From Streptomyces sp. CGMCC 4.7035 (GTDB lineage: Bacteria; Actinomycetota; Actinomycetes; Streptomycetales; Streptomycetaceae): a DNA stretch of 64,000 bases. Every line of letters starts with the position of its first letter. The first letter of the stretch is position 1. Position numbers and translations under genes: made by a program. Positions 1 to 8,107 of the stretch are shown here, piece after piece. The notes beneath the pieces are model-generated. The model had not been told where the DNA came from. It did not search any database and was given only the letters and a program-made list of their open reading frames with translations. The DNA is taken from positions 1,178,001 through 1,242,000 of the forward strand of contig NZ_CP134053.1 in NCBI RefSeq assembly GCF_031583065.1, written 5' to 3'.

Positions 1-1
1 C

Positions 2-607
2 CCGGCCCGCTCCGGCCTGTTCTTCTCGGTCCTGCTCAGGCCGGCCGAGGTGCCGATCGCCCGCTGGGGCTGGTTGCCGCTGCTCACCGGGGTCGCGGTC
101 GCGACCGGGCTCGCGCGGGCCGCAGGCGTGAACACGGCACTCAAGTGGCCCAACGACCTGCTGGTCACTGTCGGTGACGAGGAGCGCAAGGCCGGCGGGA
201 TCCTCGCCGAGCGCGCGGGCGAGGACGCGGTCGTGATCGGCATCGGCCTCAACGTCACGCTCCGCGAGGACGAGCTGCCGGTGCCCACGGCGGCATCCCT
301 GGCCCTCGCGGGCGCCCGCACCACGGACCGTGACACGCTGCTGCGGGCGGTGCTGCGCTCGCTGGAGGACTGGTACGGCCGGTGGCGTGCCGCGGGCGGA
401 GACCCGGCGGCGAGCGGCCTCCAGGACACGTATGCGGCGGGCTGCGCCACGCTCGGCCGGCTCGTACGGGCCGAACTGCCCGGCGACCGGTCCATCACCG
501 GCGAGGCGGTGGCGATCGACGGCGACGGACGGCTCGTGCTGGCGACGGAGGAGGGCGTGCAGGAGCCGGTGGGCGCGGGGGACATCGTTCACCTGCGGCC
601 GGCGTGA
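2..607 (+). CDS. birA: Biotin--[acetyl-CoA-carboxylase] ligase, C-terminal part (5' truncated by window)
   Basis: The reading frame is open from base 2, so the gene starts outside the window. It attaches biotin to the carrier subunit of acyl-CoA carboxylases in the cytoplasm. Visible family signatures are the central WPND motif (preceded by ALK), the KAGGIL strand with the lysine that contacts biotinyl-AMP, and GIGLNV. A small SH3-like C-terminal domain follows (about the last 50 residues, ending in GDIVHLRPA). The N-terminal part of the catalytic core is missing, so I cannot tell whether there is a DNA-binding domain. The TGA stop lies inside the first unit of a 17-bp tandem repeat (see 601-651). 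Confidence 0.95.
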   Translation, partial: PARSGLFFSVLLRPAEVPIARWGWLPLLTGVAVATGLARAAGVNTALKWPNDLLVTVGDEERKAGGILAERAGEDAVVIGIGLNVTLREDELPVPTAASLALAGARTTDRDTLLRAVLRSLEDWYGRWRAAGGDPAASGLQDTYAAGCATLGRLVRAELPGDRSITGEAVAIDGDGRLVLATEEGVQEPVGAGDIVHLRPA

Positions 608-651
608 GCTGGTCGGCGGCGTGAGCTGGTCAGCGGCGTGAGCTGTTCAGT
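601..651. repeat. 17-bp tandem repeat x3 that includes the birA stop codon
   Basis: Three 17-bp units begin at 601, 618 and 635, each starting GGCGTGAGCTG. The birA TGA (605-607) sits inside the first unit, and the same TGA-containing stretch recurs in the other two. Only a few positions differ, so the amplification is probably recent. Confidence 0.85.
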
Positions 652-713
652 GGCACGTCGGCCCGCCGCGTACGCCTCGCGGGAGTGAGCTACCGCACAC
701 CTGCCGTAGAGTT

Positions 714-738
714 GACCGCGGTCGATACCTGACCGCGG
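714..738. promoter_or_regulatory. Candidate operator upstream of cya
   Basis: A 10-bp perfect palindrome, GACCGCGGTC, lies at 714-723, and its 8-bp left part GACCGCGG recurs at 731-738. The pair lies 22 to 46 bases before the cya start, where a regulator or the promoter would be. The binding protein is not known. Confidence 0.35.
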
Positions 739-759
739 CAGATCGGAAGGGCAGCACGC

Positions 760-1899
760 GTGACCGTCGACGACACGGGCTCGGGCACGGGCGAACACCC
801 CGCCCCCGACGGTGAGCCGGAGCGGGACGCACACGCCGAGTCCGACGAGGACCCCCTCGCGCTCCGTCTCGAACAGCTCATCCTGGGGGCAGAGCGCCGC
901 TACACCCCCTTCCAGGCGGCGCGCAGCGCGGGCGTCTCCATGGAACTGGCCTCGCGCTTCTGGCGGGCGATGGGCTTCGCCGACATCGGGCAGGCCAAAG
1001 CGCTCACGGAGGCGGATGTCCTGGCCCTGCGTCGGCTCGCCGGTCTGGTCGAGGCGGGCCTGCTGAGCGAGGCGATGGCGGTGCAGGTGGCGCGCTCGAC
1101 CGGGCAGACCACCGCCCGTCTGGCCGAGTGGCAGATCGACTCCTTCCTGGAGGGCCTCACCGAGCCCCCCGAGCCCGGCATGACCCGCACCGAGGTGACA
1201 TACCCCCTGGTCGAGCTGCTTCTGCCGGAGCTGGAGGAGTTCATCGTCTATGTCTGGCGGCGTCAGCTCGCCGCCGCGACCGGCCGGGTCGTCCAGGCCG
1301 CGGACGACGAGGAGATGGTCGACCGCCGCCTTGTGGTCGGCTTCGCGGACCTTGTGGGCTTCACACGCCTGACGCGCCGCATGGAGGAGGAGGAACTCGG
1401 CGAACTCGTCGAGGCGTTCGAGACGACCGCGGCCGACCTGGTCGCCGCGCACGGCGGGCGGCTCATCAAGACGCTGGGCGACGAGGTGCTGTTCGCGGCG
1501 GACGATGCCGGTACGGCCGCGGAGATCGCCCTCCGCCTCATCGAGACGATGGCGAACGACGAGACCATGCCGGAGCTGCGCGTGGGCATCGCCTTCGGCA
1601 CGGTGACCACTCGCATGGGCGATGTCTTCGGTACGACGGTGAACCTGGCGAGCAGGCTCACCTCGATAGCTCCCCGGGACGCGGTCCTGGTCGACGGCGC
1701 CTTCGCGGAGGAGCTGATCCGCATGGGCGAGGCGCCCGCCTCCGAGACGGAGGCCGCCGAGGCCGCGGCCACGGCGGAGAAGGAGGGCGAGGAGCCGCCG
1801 ACCTACCGCTTCGCGCTCCAGCCGATGTGGCAGCGCCCCGTGCGCGGCCTCGGCGTGATCGAACCGTGGCTGCTGGCGCGACGGGACGGGACGCCGTAG
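760..1899 (+). CDS. cya: Class III adenylate cyclase
   Basis: Makes cAMP from ATP; in Streptomyces this enzyme affects spore germination and development. The protein has 379 residues from a GTG start with GGAAGGG nine bases upstream. The first ~190 residues are an N-terminal helical region with no membrane segment, so the protein is cytosolic. The cyclase domain spans about 190-330. Metal ligands are Asp197 (in FADLVGFT) and Asp241 (in LGDEVLF). Lys237 is in the purine-recognition position, and the transition-state pair is Asn295/Arg299 in VNLASRL. An Ala/Glu-rich linker and a short tail follow. The final codons (RRDGTP) run into the downstream minisatellite, whose first unit carries the stop. 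Confidence 0.93.
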   Translation: MTVDDTGSGTGEHPAPDGEPERDAHAESDEDPLALRLEQLILGAERRYTPFQAARSAGVSMELASRFWRAMGFADIGQAKALTEADVLALRRLAGLVEAGLLSEAMAVQVARSTGQTTARLAEWQIDSFLEGLTEPPEPGMTRTEVTYPLVELLLPELEEFIVYVWRRQLAAATGRVVQAADDEEMVDRRLVVGFADLVGFTRLTRRMEEEELGELVEAFETTAADLVAAHGGRLIKTLGDEVLFAADDAGTAAEIALRLIETMANDETMPELRVGIAFGTVTTRMGDVFGTTVNLASRLTSIAPRDAVLVDGAFAEELIRMGEAPASETEAAEAAATAEKEGEEPPTYRFALQPMWQRPVRGLGVIEPWLLARRDGTP

Positions 1900-2189
1900 G
1901 GCGTACGCGTGGCATGGCGGGACGCCGTGGGGCGTACGCGTGGCGTGGCGGTACGGGAGGCCGTGGGGCGTGCGCGTGGCGGTACGGGAGGCCGTGGGGC
2001 GTACGCGTGGCGTGGCGGTACGGGACGCCGTGGGGCGTGCGCGTGGCGGTACGGGAGGCCGTGGGGCGTGCGCGTGGCGGTACGGGAGGCCGTGGGGCGT
2101 ACGCGTGGCGTGGCGGGACGGGACGTCGTAGGGCGTGCGCGTGGCGGTACGGGACGCCGTGGGGCGTGCGCGTGGCGGTACGGGACACC
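1896..2189. repeat. Nine-unit GC-rich minisatellite starting at the cya stop codon
   Basis: Nine consecutive units start at 1896, 1927, 1963, 1994, 2030, 2061, 2092, 2128 and 2159. Two lengths occur: 31 bp, and 36 bp with an extra GTGGC. The length order is 31-36-31-36-31-31-36-31-31. Each unit begins GTGGGGCGT (units 1 and 8 GTAGGGCGT), and the cya TAG is inside unit 1. All six frames can be read through the array, which produces spurious long open frames, but no start signal or codon bias supports a protein here. Confidence 0.93.
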
Positions 2190-2309
2190 GGGCGTATCTC
2201 TCACGTGACCGCTGGGGTGTTTGTGGTCCCCGTGTCCTGACTGCCACAAGTCCATGGCTCATGGCGCACGCGCCACGGCCGACCGCGGGCAGCCCGGCCC
2301 GGCGCTTTC

Positions 2310-2909
2310 TCAATGGCTGGGCCCGGACAGACCGTTGACGCACAGGGCGATGATCGGCAGGCACAGGCCCGGTGGGTCGATGGCGGGCGGCGCGGGTGTG
2401 TGGGTGGTCGCGGGCGGGGACGGGGTGGGCCGTGGCGCGGCGGGCGTGTGCGTGGCCGCCGGAGGGCCGTGTCTACGGGAGGCCGTGGGAACCGACGGCG
2501 CTTCGGGGATGCCGGTCGGGGGGTCGGTGGCGCCCGGGACCGCTGAGGGCGGGTGCGTGGCGGCCGACGCGGTCGGGATCGGGCGCGATTCTCTCTCCAG
2601 GACGTCCGTCCGGGAGGGGCCCGCGACGCGCGTGGACGGCACCGCCTCGACCGTCGCCGTCGTAGGGGGCGCGACGGCAGTGGTGTCGATCCGGGGCTCG
2701 GCCTGCGCGGTCCCGCCCCCGTCCGTCACCGATTCCGGCGCGAGGCGTACGAGGCTCAGCGCCCCGGCGGCGAGCGCGAACCCGCCCGCGGCGAGGGCCA
2801 CGCGCCGGCGGCGGGGCTTGCGGTGCCGGCCGACGGGCCGGAACCAGATGGGGCCGGGGTCGCCACGCGCCGCGGTCGTGGTCCCGGTGCCGGTCGTGTC
2901 CGTCGTCAT
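2310..2909 (-). CDS. Membrane-anchored Pro/Thr/Ala-rich extracytoplasmic protein, function unknown
   Basis: 199 residues from an ATG with GGAGGG six bases upstream; an ATG nine bases earlier abuts the ribosome site and is less likely. Layout: short polar N-terminus, basic run (RKPRRRR), one hydrophobic helix at about residues 38-57, then a long low-complexity Thr/Pro/Ala stretch and a hydrophobic tail with two cysteines (LCLPIIALCVN). The topology suggests a cytoplasmic N-terminus with the rest outside the membrane. It is transcribed away from the enoyl-CoA hydratase gene. I do not recognise a family. Confidence 0.7.
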   Translation of the reverse strand: MTTDTTGTGTTTAARGDPGPIWFRPVGRHRKPRRRRVALAAGGFALAAGALSLVRLAPESVTDGGGTAQAEPRIDTTAVAPPTTATVEAVPSTRVAGPSRTDVLERESRPIPTASAATHPPSAVPGATDPPTGIPEAPSVPTASRRHGPPAATHTPAAPRPTPSPPATTHTPAPPAIDPPGLCLPIIALCVNGLSGPSH

Positions 2910-3110
2910 GCTCATCCCTCCCTGGTGTGCGCGCACTCCCCGATGCGCTCCGGCGGTGCGCAGATTGTGTGCCGATTGGGGTGGGGTGATGGGGAGACGG
3001 CCCGGATTTCACCCGAACGGGGACGGTGGCCCGTAAGTGGCTCGTACCCACCGGGGGCTCGCGGCGGCTTCCGTGGTGCCGCTTCGGCTGCGATGATCGG
3101 GGCGTCGATA

Positions 3111-3126
3111 GTTAACCCGCGTTAAC
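3111..3126. promoter_or_regulatory. Paired GTTAAC sites before the enoyl-CoA hydratase gene
   Basis: Two copies of the 6-bp palindrome GTTAAC, four bases apart, lie 13 bases upstream of the 3139 start. They form an AT-rich island in GC-rich sequence, as expected for a promoter -10 region overlapped by a repressor site. The regulator is unknown. Confidence 0.4.
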
Positions 3127-3138
3127 CAGGAGGGTGTC

Positions 3139-3945
3139 ATGGCGGAGCAGGGGGACGAGCGGCGGTTCGGCGAGCATGTCGTCGTACGGCGGCACGCGTA
3201 CGTCGCGGAGCTGGCACTCGACCGGCCCAAGGCGATGAACGCGGTGTCCACGGAGATGGCGCGCTCGATCGCCGCGGCGTGCGCGCACCTCGCCGCCGAC
3301 CGGGACGCCCGGGTGACGGTGGTGACGTCGACGCACGAGCGGGCCTTCTGTGTGGGCGCGGACCTGAAGGAGCGCAACTCCTTCACGGACGCCGACCTGG
3401 TGCGCCAGCGCCCGGTCGCGCGCGCCGCGTACACCGGAGTCCTGGAGCTGCCGATGCCGACGATCGCCGCCGTGCACGGCTTCGCGCTGGGCGGCGGCTT
3501 CGAGCTGGCGCTGTCCTGCGACCTGATCGTGGCGGACTCCACGGCGGTGGTCGGGCTGCCCGAGGTGTCCGTCGGCGTGATTCCGGGAGGCGGCGGTACG
3601 CAGCTGCTGCCCCGCCGGGTGGGCGCGGCGCGCGCGGCGGAGCTGATCTTCACCGCGCGGCGGCTGGAGGCGGCCGAGGCGCGGGACGCGGGCCTGATCG
3701 ACGAGCTCGTGCCGGAGGGCCGGGACCGGGAGGAGGCGCTCGCCCTCGCGGGTCGCATCGCCGCGAACTCCCCGGTGGGCCTGCGCGCCGCGAAGCGGGC
3801 CCTGCGGCTGGGTCAGGGCCTCGACCTGCGGGCCGGGCTGGAAGTCGAGGACGCGGCGTGGCGGTCGGTGGCGTTCTCCGGGGACCGGGCGGAGGGGGTG
3901 GCCGCCTTCAACGAGAAGCGCAGCCCCCAGTGGCCGGGCGAGTAG
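3139..3945 (+). CDS. Enoyl-CoA hydratase/isomerase family protein
   Basis: 268-residue crotonase-fold protein with a strong ribosome site (CAGGAGGGTGTC before ATG). Family motifs are DRPKAMNAV near residue 30, the CoA-binding CVGADLKER, the oxyanion-hole region AAVHGFALGGGFELALS, and GLPEVSVGVIPGGGGTQ. Compared with classical mitochondrial crotonase, the second catalytic Glu is kept (Glu142 in GLPE) but the first is replaced by Ser134. It may therefore be a hydratase of altered mechanism, an isomerase, or act on another acyl-CoA. It is probably monocistronic. Confidence 0.9.
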   Translation: MAEQGDERRFGEHVVVRRHAYVAELALDRPKAMNAVSTEMARSIAAACAHLAADRDARVTVVTSTHERAFCVGADLKERNSFTDADLVRQRPVARAAYTGVLELPMPTIAAVHGFALGGGFELALSCDLIVADSTAVVGLPEVSVGVIPGGGGTQLLPRRVGAARAAELIFTARRLEAAEARDAGLIDELVPEGRDREEALALAGRIAANSPVGLRAAKRALRLGQGLDLRAGLEVEDAAWRSVAFSGDRAEGVAAFNEKRSPQWPGE

Positions 3946-4038
3946 CCGCGCGAGGCGCCCGCACGCCGTTGATCGCCGCCGCGTGCGACCGTTCGGAACC
4001 CCTGCACCCCTGATCGCCGCACCAATGTCGCACACAAT

Positions 4039-4074
4039 GTCACATATTGACCTGATCGTCCCTAGCCTGGAGTG
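4039..4074 (+). promoter_or_regulatory. Promoter region of the diguanylate cyclase gene; likely leaderless transcript
   Basis: A TAGCCT -10-like hexamer (4063-4068) ends six bases before the ATG at 4075, which would place the transcript start at or next to the start codon. The only GGAG is two bases from the ATG, too close for a normal ribosome site. An inverted repeat GTCA-N5-TGAC (4039-4051) lies just upstream and could be an operator. Confidence 0.45.
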
Positions 4075-5217
4075 ATGGGTGAGGACAGTCGGCTGAGGGC
4101 CGTGGTCGCGCTGGCGCAGGGGATGGCAGCGGCGCACACGCCCCGGGAGTCCTGGCAGGCCGCCGCGCTCGGCGCCTGCCGCGCGCTCGCCGGGAGCTTC
4201 GCCGCGCTCTCCGTGTGGGAGCGCGAGCGCGGACGGCTGCGGGTCCTGGCCAACGTGGGGGAGCGCGCACCCGACGAGGAGGAGTTCCCCGAGCACGAGG
4301 CGTATCCCGTGCACCAGTTCCCGGAGATCACCGAGTTCCTGCACGAGCGCTGGGCCGGCGGTGGCGGGCCGAGCGCCTGGGTGGAGACCGCGAACGGCCC
4401 GGCCGCCGGGCATGCCGGGTACTGCCACCAGCGCGTGGCCGCCCTGCGTCGGCGTGGCCGCGGCTGCTGTGTCGTCGCGCCCATCGTGCTGCACGGCCGT
4501 GCCTGGGGCGAGCTGTACGTGGCCCGCCCGGCCGGCGCCCCCCTCTTCGACGCGGGCGACGCCGACTTCGCCACCGTCCTCGCCTCCGTCGTCGCCGCCG
4601 GCATCGCCCAGACCGAACGCCTGGAGGAGGCCCGCCGACTCGCCTTCACCGACGCCCTCACCGGACTCGCCAACCGTCGCGCCGTCGACGTACGCCTCGA
4701 CGAGGCGATCGAACGGCACCGTGGCGACGGGGTGCCGGTCTCGCTTGTCGTGTGCGATCTCAACGGGCTCAAGCGGGTCAACGACACCCGGGGACACGCC
4801 GTGGGCGACCGGCTGCTGGAACGCTTCGGGTCCGTCCTGTCGCTGTGCGGCGCCATGCTGCCGGGCGCCCTCGTCGCCCGGCTCGGCGGCGACGAGTTCT
4901 GCCTTCTCGCCGTCGGCCCGCCCGCCGACGAGGTCGTGCGGATCGCCGACGAGGTCTGCCGCCGCGCCGCCGAGCTGGAGTTCGGCGACGGTGTCGCCTG
5001 CGGGGTGGCCTCGACGCAGGATGCGATCGGCGCGGTCCGCTCGGCCCGCCGGCTGTTCCGGCTCGCGGACGCGGCCCAGTACCGGGCCAAGGCCCTGCGT
5101 GCCGCGAAGCCCGTGGTCGCGGGTCGCGAGGGGCCCGATGACCCGGTCGTACGCCTGGCCGATGCGCCGCCGCCTGCCGCGGGGGAGCGGCGGCGGTTCC
5201 GTGGGCGTCGGCTGTGA
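4075..5217 (+). CDS. cdgE: GGDEF diguanylate cyclase with N-terminal GAF-like sensor
   Basis: Makes cyclic di-GMP from two GTP. About residues 10-175 form a GAF-like sensor domain with no membrane segment. A short linker helix (AQTERLEEARRLAFTDALTG) leads into the GGDEF domain, with the active-site motif intact at residues 271-275. The inhibitory RxxD I-site expected just before it is absent; the matching positions are Leu and Ala, so product inhibition by this site is unlikely. The last ~40 residues are a Pro/Arg-rich tail. I equate it with S. coelicolor SCO4931 (CdgE) from memory of gene order. The ATG is preceded by an in-frame GTG at 4072. Confidence 0.9.
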   Translation: MGEDSRLRAVVALAQGMAAAHTPRESWQAAALGACRALAGSFAALSVWERERGRLRVLANVGERAPDEEEFPEHEAYPVHQFPEITEFLHERWAGGGGPSAWVETANGPAAGHAGYCHQRVAALRRRGRGCCVVAPIVLHGRAWGELYVARPAGAPLFDAGDADFATVLASVVAAGIAQTERLEEARRLAFTDALTGLANRRAVDVRLDEAIERHRGDGVPVSLVVCDLNGLKRVNDTRGHAVGDRLLERFGSVLSLCGAMLPGALVARLGGDEFCLLAVGPPADEVVRIADEVCRRAAELEFGDGVACGVASTQDAIGAVRSARRLFRLADAAQYRAKALRAAKPVVAGREGPDDPVVRLADAPPPAAGERRRFRGRRL

Positions 5218-5347
5218 GTGCGGCTTGGCTGCCGTGCCGTCCTGGGGGCTGCGCCCCCATGCCCCCTACAGGCAGTGCCCACCCGGTAAGGGGCGACCCG
5301 GCATCCCACTAGTGACATCATCGAATTCACTGCGTACGCTCCTGAAT

Positions 5348-6892
5348 ATGGATATGCACACTGTGGTGGTGGGGACGTCCGGGGTGACCGCGTCCGACGT
5401 TCTCGCCGTGGCGCGCGCGGACGCCCGGATCGAGCTGGCCGAGGAGGCCCTGACGGCCCTCGCGGCGGCCCGCGGCATCGTGGACGCGCTGGCCGCGAAG
5501 CCGGAGCCCGTCTACGGGGTCAGCACCGGGTTCGGCGCGCTGGCCACCCGGCACATCAGCCAGGAGCTGCGCGTCCAGCTGCAGCGCAACATCGTCCGTT
5601 CGCACGCGGCCGGGATGGGCCCGCGGGTCGAGCGGGAGGTCGTCCGCGCCCTGATGTTCCTGCGGCTGAAGACCGTCTGCTCGGGGCACACCGGCGTCCG
5701 CCCCGAGGTCGCGCAGACCATGGCCGACATCCTCAACGCCGGCATCACCCCGGTCGTGCACGAGTACGGCTCGCTGGGCTGCTCCGGTGACCTCGCGCCG
5801 CTGTCCCACTGCGCGCTGACGCTCATGGGCGAGGGCGAGGCCGAGGGTCCCGACGGCGTCGTACGGCCCGCCGCCGAACTCCTCGCCGAGCACGGCATCG
5901 CCCCCGTCGAGCTGCACGAGAAGGAGGGCCTCGCGCTCCTCAACGGCACCGACGGCATGCTCGGCATGCTGATCATGGCCCTCGCGGACCTGGACACGCT
6001 GTACAAGTCGGCCGACGTCACGGCGGCACTCTCGCTGGAGGCGCTGCTCGGCACGGACAAGGTCCTCGCGCCGGAACTGCACGCCATCCGCCCGCACCCC
6101 GGGCAGGGCGCGTCGGCCGCCAACATGCTGGCCGTGCTGAAGGGCTCCGGCCTGACGGGCCATCACCAGGGCGACGCGCCGCGGGTCCAGGACGCCTACT
6201 CGGTGCGGTGCGCCCCGCAGGTCGCGGGCGCCGGCCGGGACACGCTGGCGCACGCCCGCCTGGTCGCCGAGCGCGAGCTGGCCTCCGCGGTCGACAACCC
6301 GGTGGTCCTGCCCGACGGTCGCGTGGAGTCCAACGGCAACTTCCACGGCGCCCCGGTGGCGTACGTCCTGGACTTCCTGGCGATCGCGGCGGCGGACCTG
6401 GCGTCGATCGCGGAGCGCCGTACGGACCGTCTGCTCGACAAGAACCGTTCGCACGGTCTGCCGCCGTTCCTGGCCGACGACGCGGGCGTCGACTCGGGTC
6501 TGATGATCGCTCAGTACACGCAGGCGGCACTGGTGAGCGAGATGAAGCGGCTGGCCGTGCCGGCCTCCGCCGACTCGATCCCGTCCTCCGCGATGCAGGA
6601 GGACCACGTCTCGATGGGCTGGTCGGCCGCCCGCAAGCTGCGCACGGCGGTGGACAACCTGACCCGGGTGCTGGCGATCGAGCTCTACGCGGCGACCCGG
6701 GCCATCGAACTGCGCGAGGGCCTGACCCCGGCCCCCGCGAGCCAGGCGACGATCACGGCCCTGCGCAAGGCGGGCGTGGAGGGTCCGGGCCCGGATCGCT
6801 TCCTGGCCCCGGATCTCGCGGCCGCGGACGGATTCGTGCGGACGGGTGAGCTCGTGACGGCCGTCGAAGCGGTCACGGGGCCGCTGGCGTAA
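5348..6892 (+). CDS. hutH: Histidine ammonia-lyase
   Basis: Deaminates L-histidine to urocanate, the first step of histidine use as carbon and nitrogen source. 514 residues starting MDMHTVVVGTSG, as I recall for the S. griseus enzyme. The MIO cofactor triad is Cys145-Ser146-Gly147 (in GSLGCSGDLAPL), the Streptomyces variant of Ala-Ser-Gly. Other family motifs are YGVSTGFGAL, GSLG, NGTDGMLG, and the C-terminal QEDHVSMGWSAARK. A TACGCT hexamer ends seven bases before the ATG and there is no ribosome site, so the mRNA is probably leaderless. A hairpin terminator and a tandem repeat follow. Confidence 0.97.
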   Translation: MDMHTVVVGTSGVTASDVLAVARADARIELAEEALTALAAARGIVDALAAKPEPVYGVSTGFGALATRHISQELRVQLQRNIVRSHAAGMGPRVEREVVRALMFLRLKTVCSGHTGVRPEVAQTMADILNAGITPVVHEYGSLGCSGDLAPLSHCALTLMGEGEAEGPDGVVRPAAELLAEHGIAPVELHEKEGLALLNGTDGMLGMLIMALADLDTLYKSADVTAALSLEALLGTDKVLAPELHAIRPHPGQGASAANMLAVLKGSGLTGHHQGDAPRVQDAYSVRCAPQVAGAGRDTLAHARLVAERELASAVDNPVVLPDGRVESNGNFHGAPVAYVLDFLAIAAADLASIAERRTDRLLDKNRSHGLPPFLADDAGVDSGLMIAQYTQAALVSEMKRLAVPASADSIPSSAMQEDHVSMGWSAARKLRTAVDNLTRVLAIELYAATRAIELREGLTPAPASQATITALRKAGVEGPGPDRFLAPDLAAADGFVRTGELVTAVEAVTGPLA

Positions 6893-6910
6893 CGGCCGCA
6901 ACGGCAGGAG

Positions 6911-6943
6911 CGAGGACCGCCGTCACCGCGACGGCGGTCCTCG
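6911..6943 (+). terminator. Hairpin downstream of hutH
   Basis: Arms 6911-6924 and 6930-6943 pair perfectly over 14 bp around a 5-base loop, 18 bases after the hutH stop. There is no T-tract, as is common in Streptomyces. The right arm is also the start of the following tandem repeat. Confidence 0.75.
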
Positions 6944-7062
6944 GAACGCCGTGGGTGGCCGTGGCGGCGGTCCTCGGAACGCCGTGGGTGCCGTGAAGGC
7001 GGCCCCTCGGAACGTCGTGGGTGCCGTGAAGGCGGTCCTCGGAACGCCTTGGGTGCCGCGGC
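6933..7062. repeat. 32/33-bp tandem repeat x4 between hutH and the convergent LAXTG gene
   Basis: Units begin at 6933, 6966, 6998 and 7031, each starting GGCGG(T/C)CC(T)CGGAACG. The first part of every unit equals the right arm of the hutH terminator hairpin, so the array copies part of the terminator. It ends seven bases before the stop of the convergent gene. Confidence 0.85.
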
Positions 7063-7069
7063 GCCGCCC

Positions 7070-7411
7070 TCAGATCGCCTCCATGCGCTCCCTGCGCACC
7101 GAGTACGTCACGAAGCCCGCGCCCAGGCACAGGAAGAGGGTGCCGCCGAACACGTACGGCGTGATGTCCACGCTGCCGGTGTCGGCGAGTTGGGTGTCCG
7201 TCCCCGCGGAGTCCGTCGTCGTGCCCGCCTCCGTGGCGTCCGAGTCCGTGGACGTGGACGTGGGCGTGGACGTGGACGCCCGTTGCTCGGGCGTGTCCTG
7301 TGTCGCGTTCGCGGACGGGACGAACCACAGGGCCCCCAGGAGGGTCCCCGCGGCGGTGGCGGTCAGCAACGTCCGACGGGTGGTGGACGACGATCGACGT
7401 GCGGCGGACAC
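7070..7411 (-). CDS. Small sortase-anchored (LAXTG) cell-wall protein
   Basis: 113 residues from a GTG start with GGGGGA upstream. Layout: Sec signal peptide (about 1-36: basic start, TLLTATAAGTLLGALWFV core, cleavage near ANA-TQ); a Ser/Thr/Asp-rich linker; the sorting motif LADTG at about residues 75-79; a hydrophobic segment; and a basic tail RRERMEAI. LAXTG is the motif used by class E sortases in Streptomyces, so the protein should be covalently attached to the wall. It could be a spacer or adhesin; nothing shows enzymatic function. Confidence 0.8.
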   Translation of the reverse strand: MSAARRSSSTTRRTLLTATAAGTLLGALWFVPSANATQDTPEQRASTSTPTSTSTDSDATEAGTTTDSAGTDTQLADTGSVDITPYVFGGTLFLCLGAGFVTYSVRRERMEAI

Positions 7412-7521
7412 GAAATACCGATCCCCCTGGGGCGCTTGCGAATTGGCAGTGTGGGGCGATGCTAGTGAAAGGCGCGGGTCGTGGGAAAGTCACGCCCCCT
7501 GTGGGCCGTACGCTGCCCGCC

Positions 7522-7875
7522 ATGAGCACTTCTGAGACATCGCGGTTTGTCCGCCTTCGTGTGGAGCTGGTCGTCGAGATCGACGACACGGACGCCGTCA
7601 CCAAGGCCGCGCTGGGCCGCATCGCGGATGACCCGGACATGCCCGAGGGCGAACGTACGTACACCGAGAGCGCAGTGACGGAAGACACTGCCGAGGCCCT
7701 CGCGTATCTCATCGATCCGAACGACCTGGTCAGCGAGGTTCCGGGGGTCGAGCTCGCCCAGGCCTCCTGGAGCAGCGAGCTGATCGACTACGACCCCGAT
7801 TCGCCTGAATGGGACCTCGGCGCCGATGATGAGGCCGATGATGACGGGGACGACGAGGAGGTCGGACTCCGCTGA
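7522..7875 (+). CDS. Conserved acidic hypothetical protein
   Basis: 117 residues with no signal peptide or membrane segment. The first ~85 residues look like a compact alpha/beta fold (FVRLRVELVVEIDDTDAV opening), and the end is an Asp/Glu-rich tail. I believe it is a conserved Streptomyces protein next to hutH, but I know no function. A TACGCT hexamer ends seven bases before the ATG, so it is probably leaderless. It is divergent from the LAXTG gene; the two starts are about 110 bases apart. Confidence 0.75.
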   Translation: MSTSETSRFVRLRVELVVEIDDTDAVTKAALGRIADDPDMPEGERTYTESAVTEDTAEALAYLIDPNDLVSEVPGVELAQASWSSELIDYDPDSPEWDLGADDEADDDGDDEEVGLR

Positions 7876-7895
7876 CGTGCCTTGGGAAAATCGTG

Positions 7896-7923
7896 ACCCC
7901 GGGCGGCAACCGGCGCCCGGGGT
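7896..7923 (+). terminator. Hairpin terminator after the acidic protein gene
   Basis: Ten-base arms (7896-7905 and 7914-7923, ACCCCGGGCG and complement) around an 8-base loop, 20 bases after the stop. Confidence 0.65.
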
Positions 7924-8107
7924 TCCGTCGTCTCATGGGACGTTCCCCGGCGTCCCGCACGGCGCGGAGGCCACCTGAGTGTCCGTCGACAGACGTGGTG
8001 TGTCCCACACCTTCAACAGATGGGGCACCGGACGAACCGGTCGTAGCGTTGATGGTCCAACGGGGACTCACGGGGGTTTTGGGGATTCGGCAACGATGGA
8101 GAAGCGT

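Noticed and set aside
1896..2189. Possible CRISPR array
   Set aside because: Units are directly adjacent with no unique spacers, so it is a minisatellite.
589..2364. 591-codon open frame on the minus strand through the cya gene and minisatellite
   Set aside because: It is antisense to cya and its repeated His/Ala/Tyr/Pro stretches come only from the GC-rich tandem array; no ribosome site or natural codon bias.
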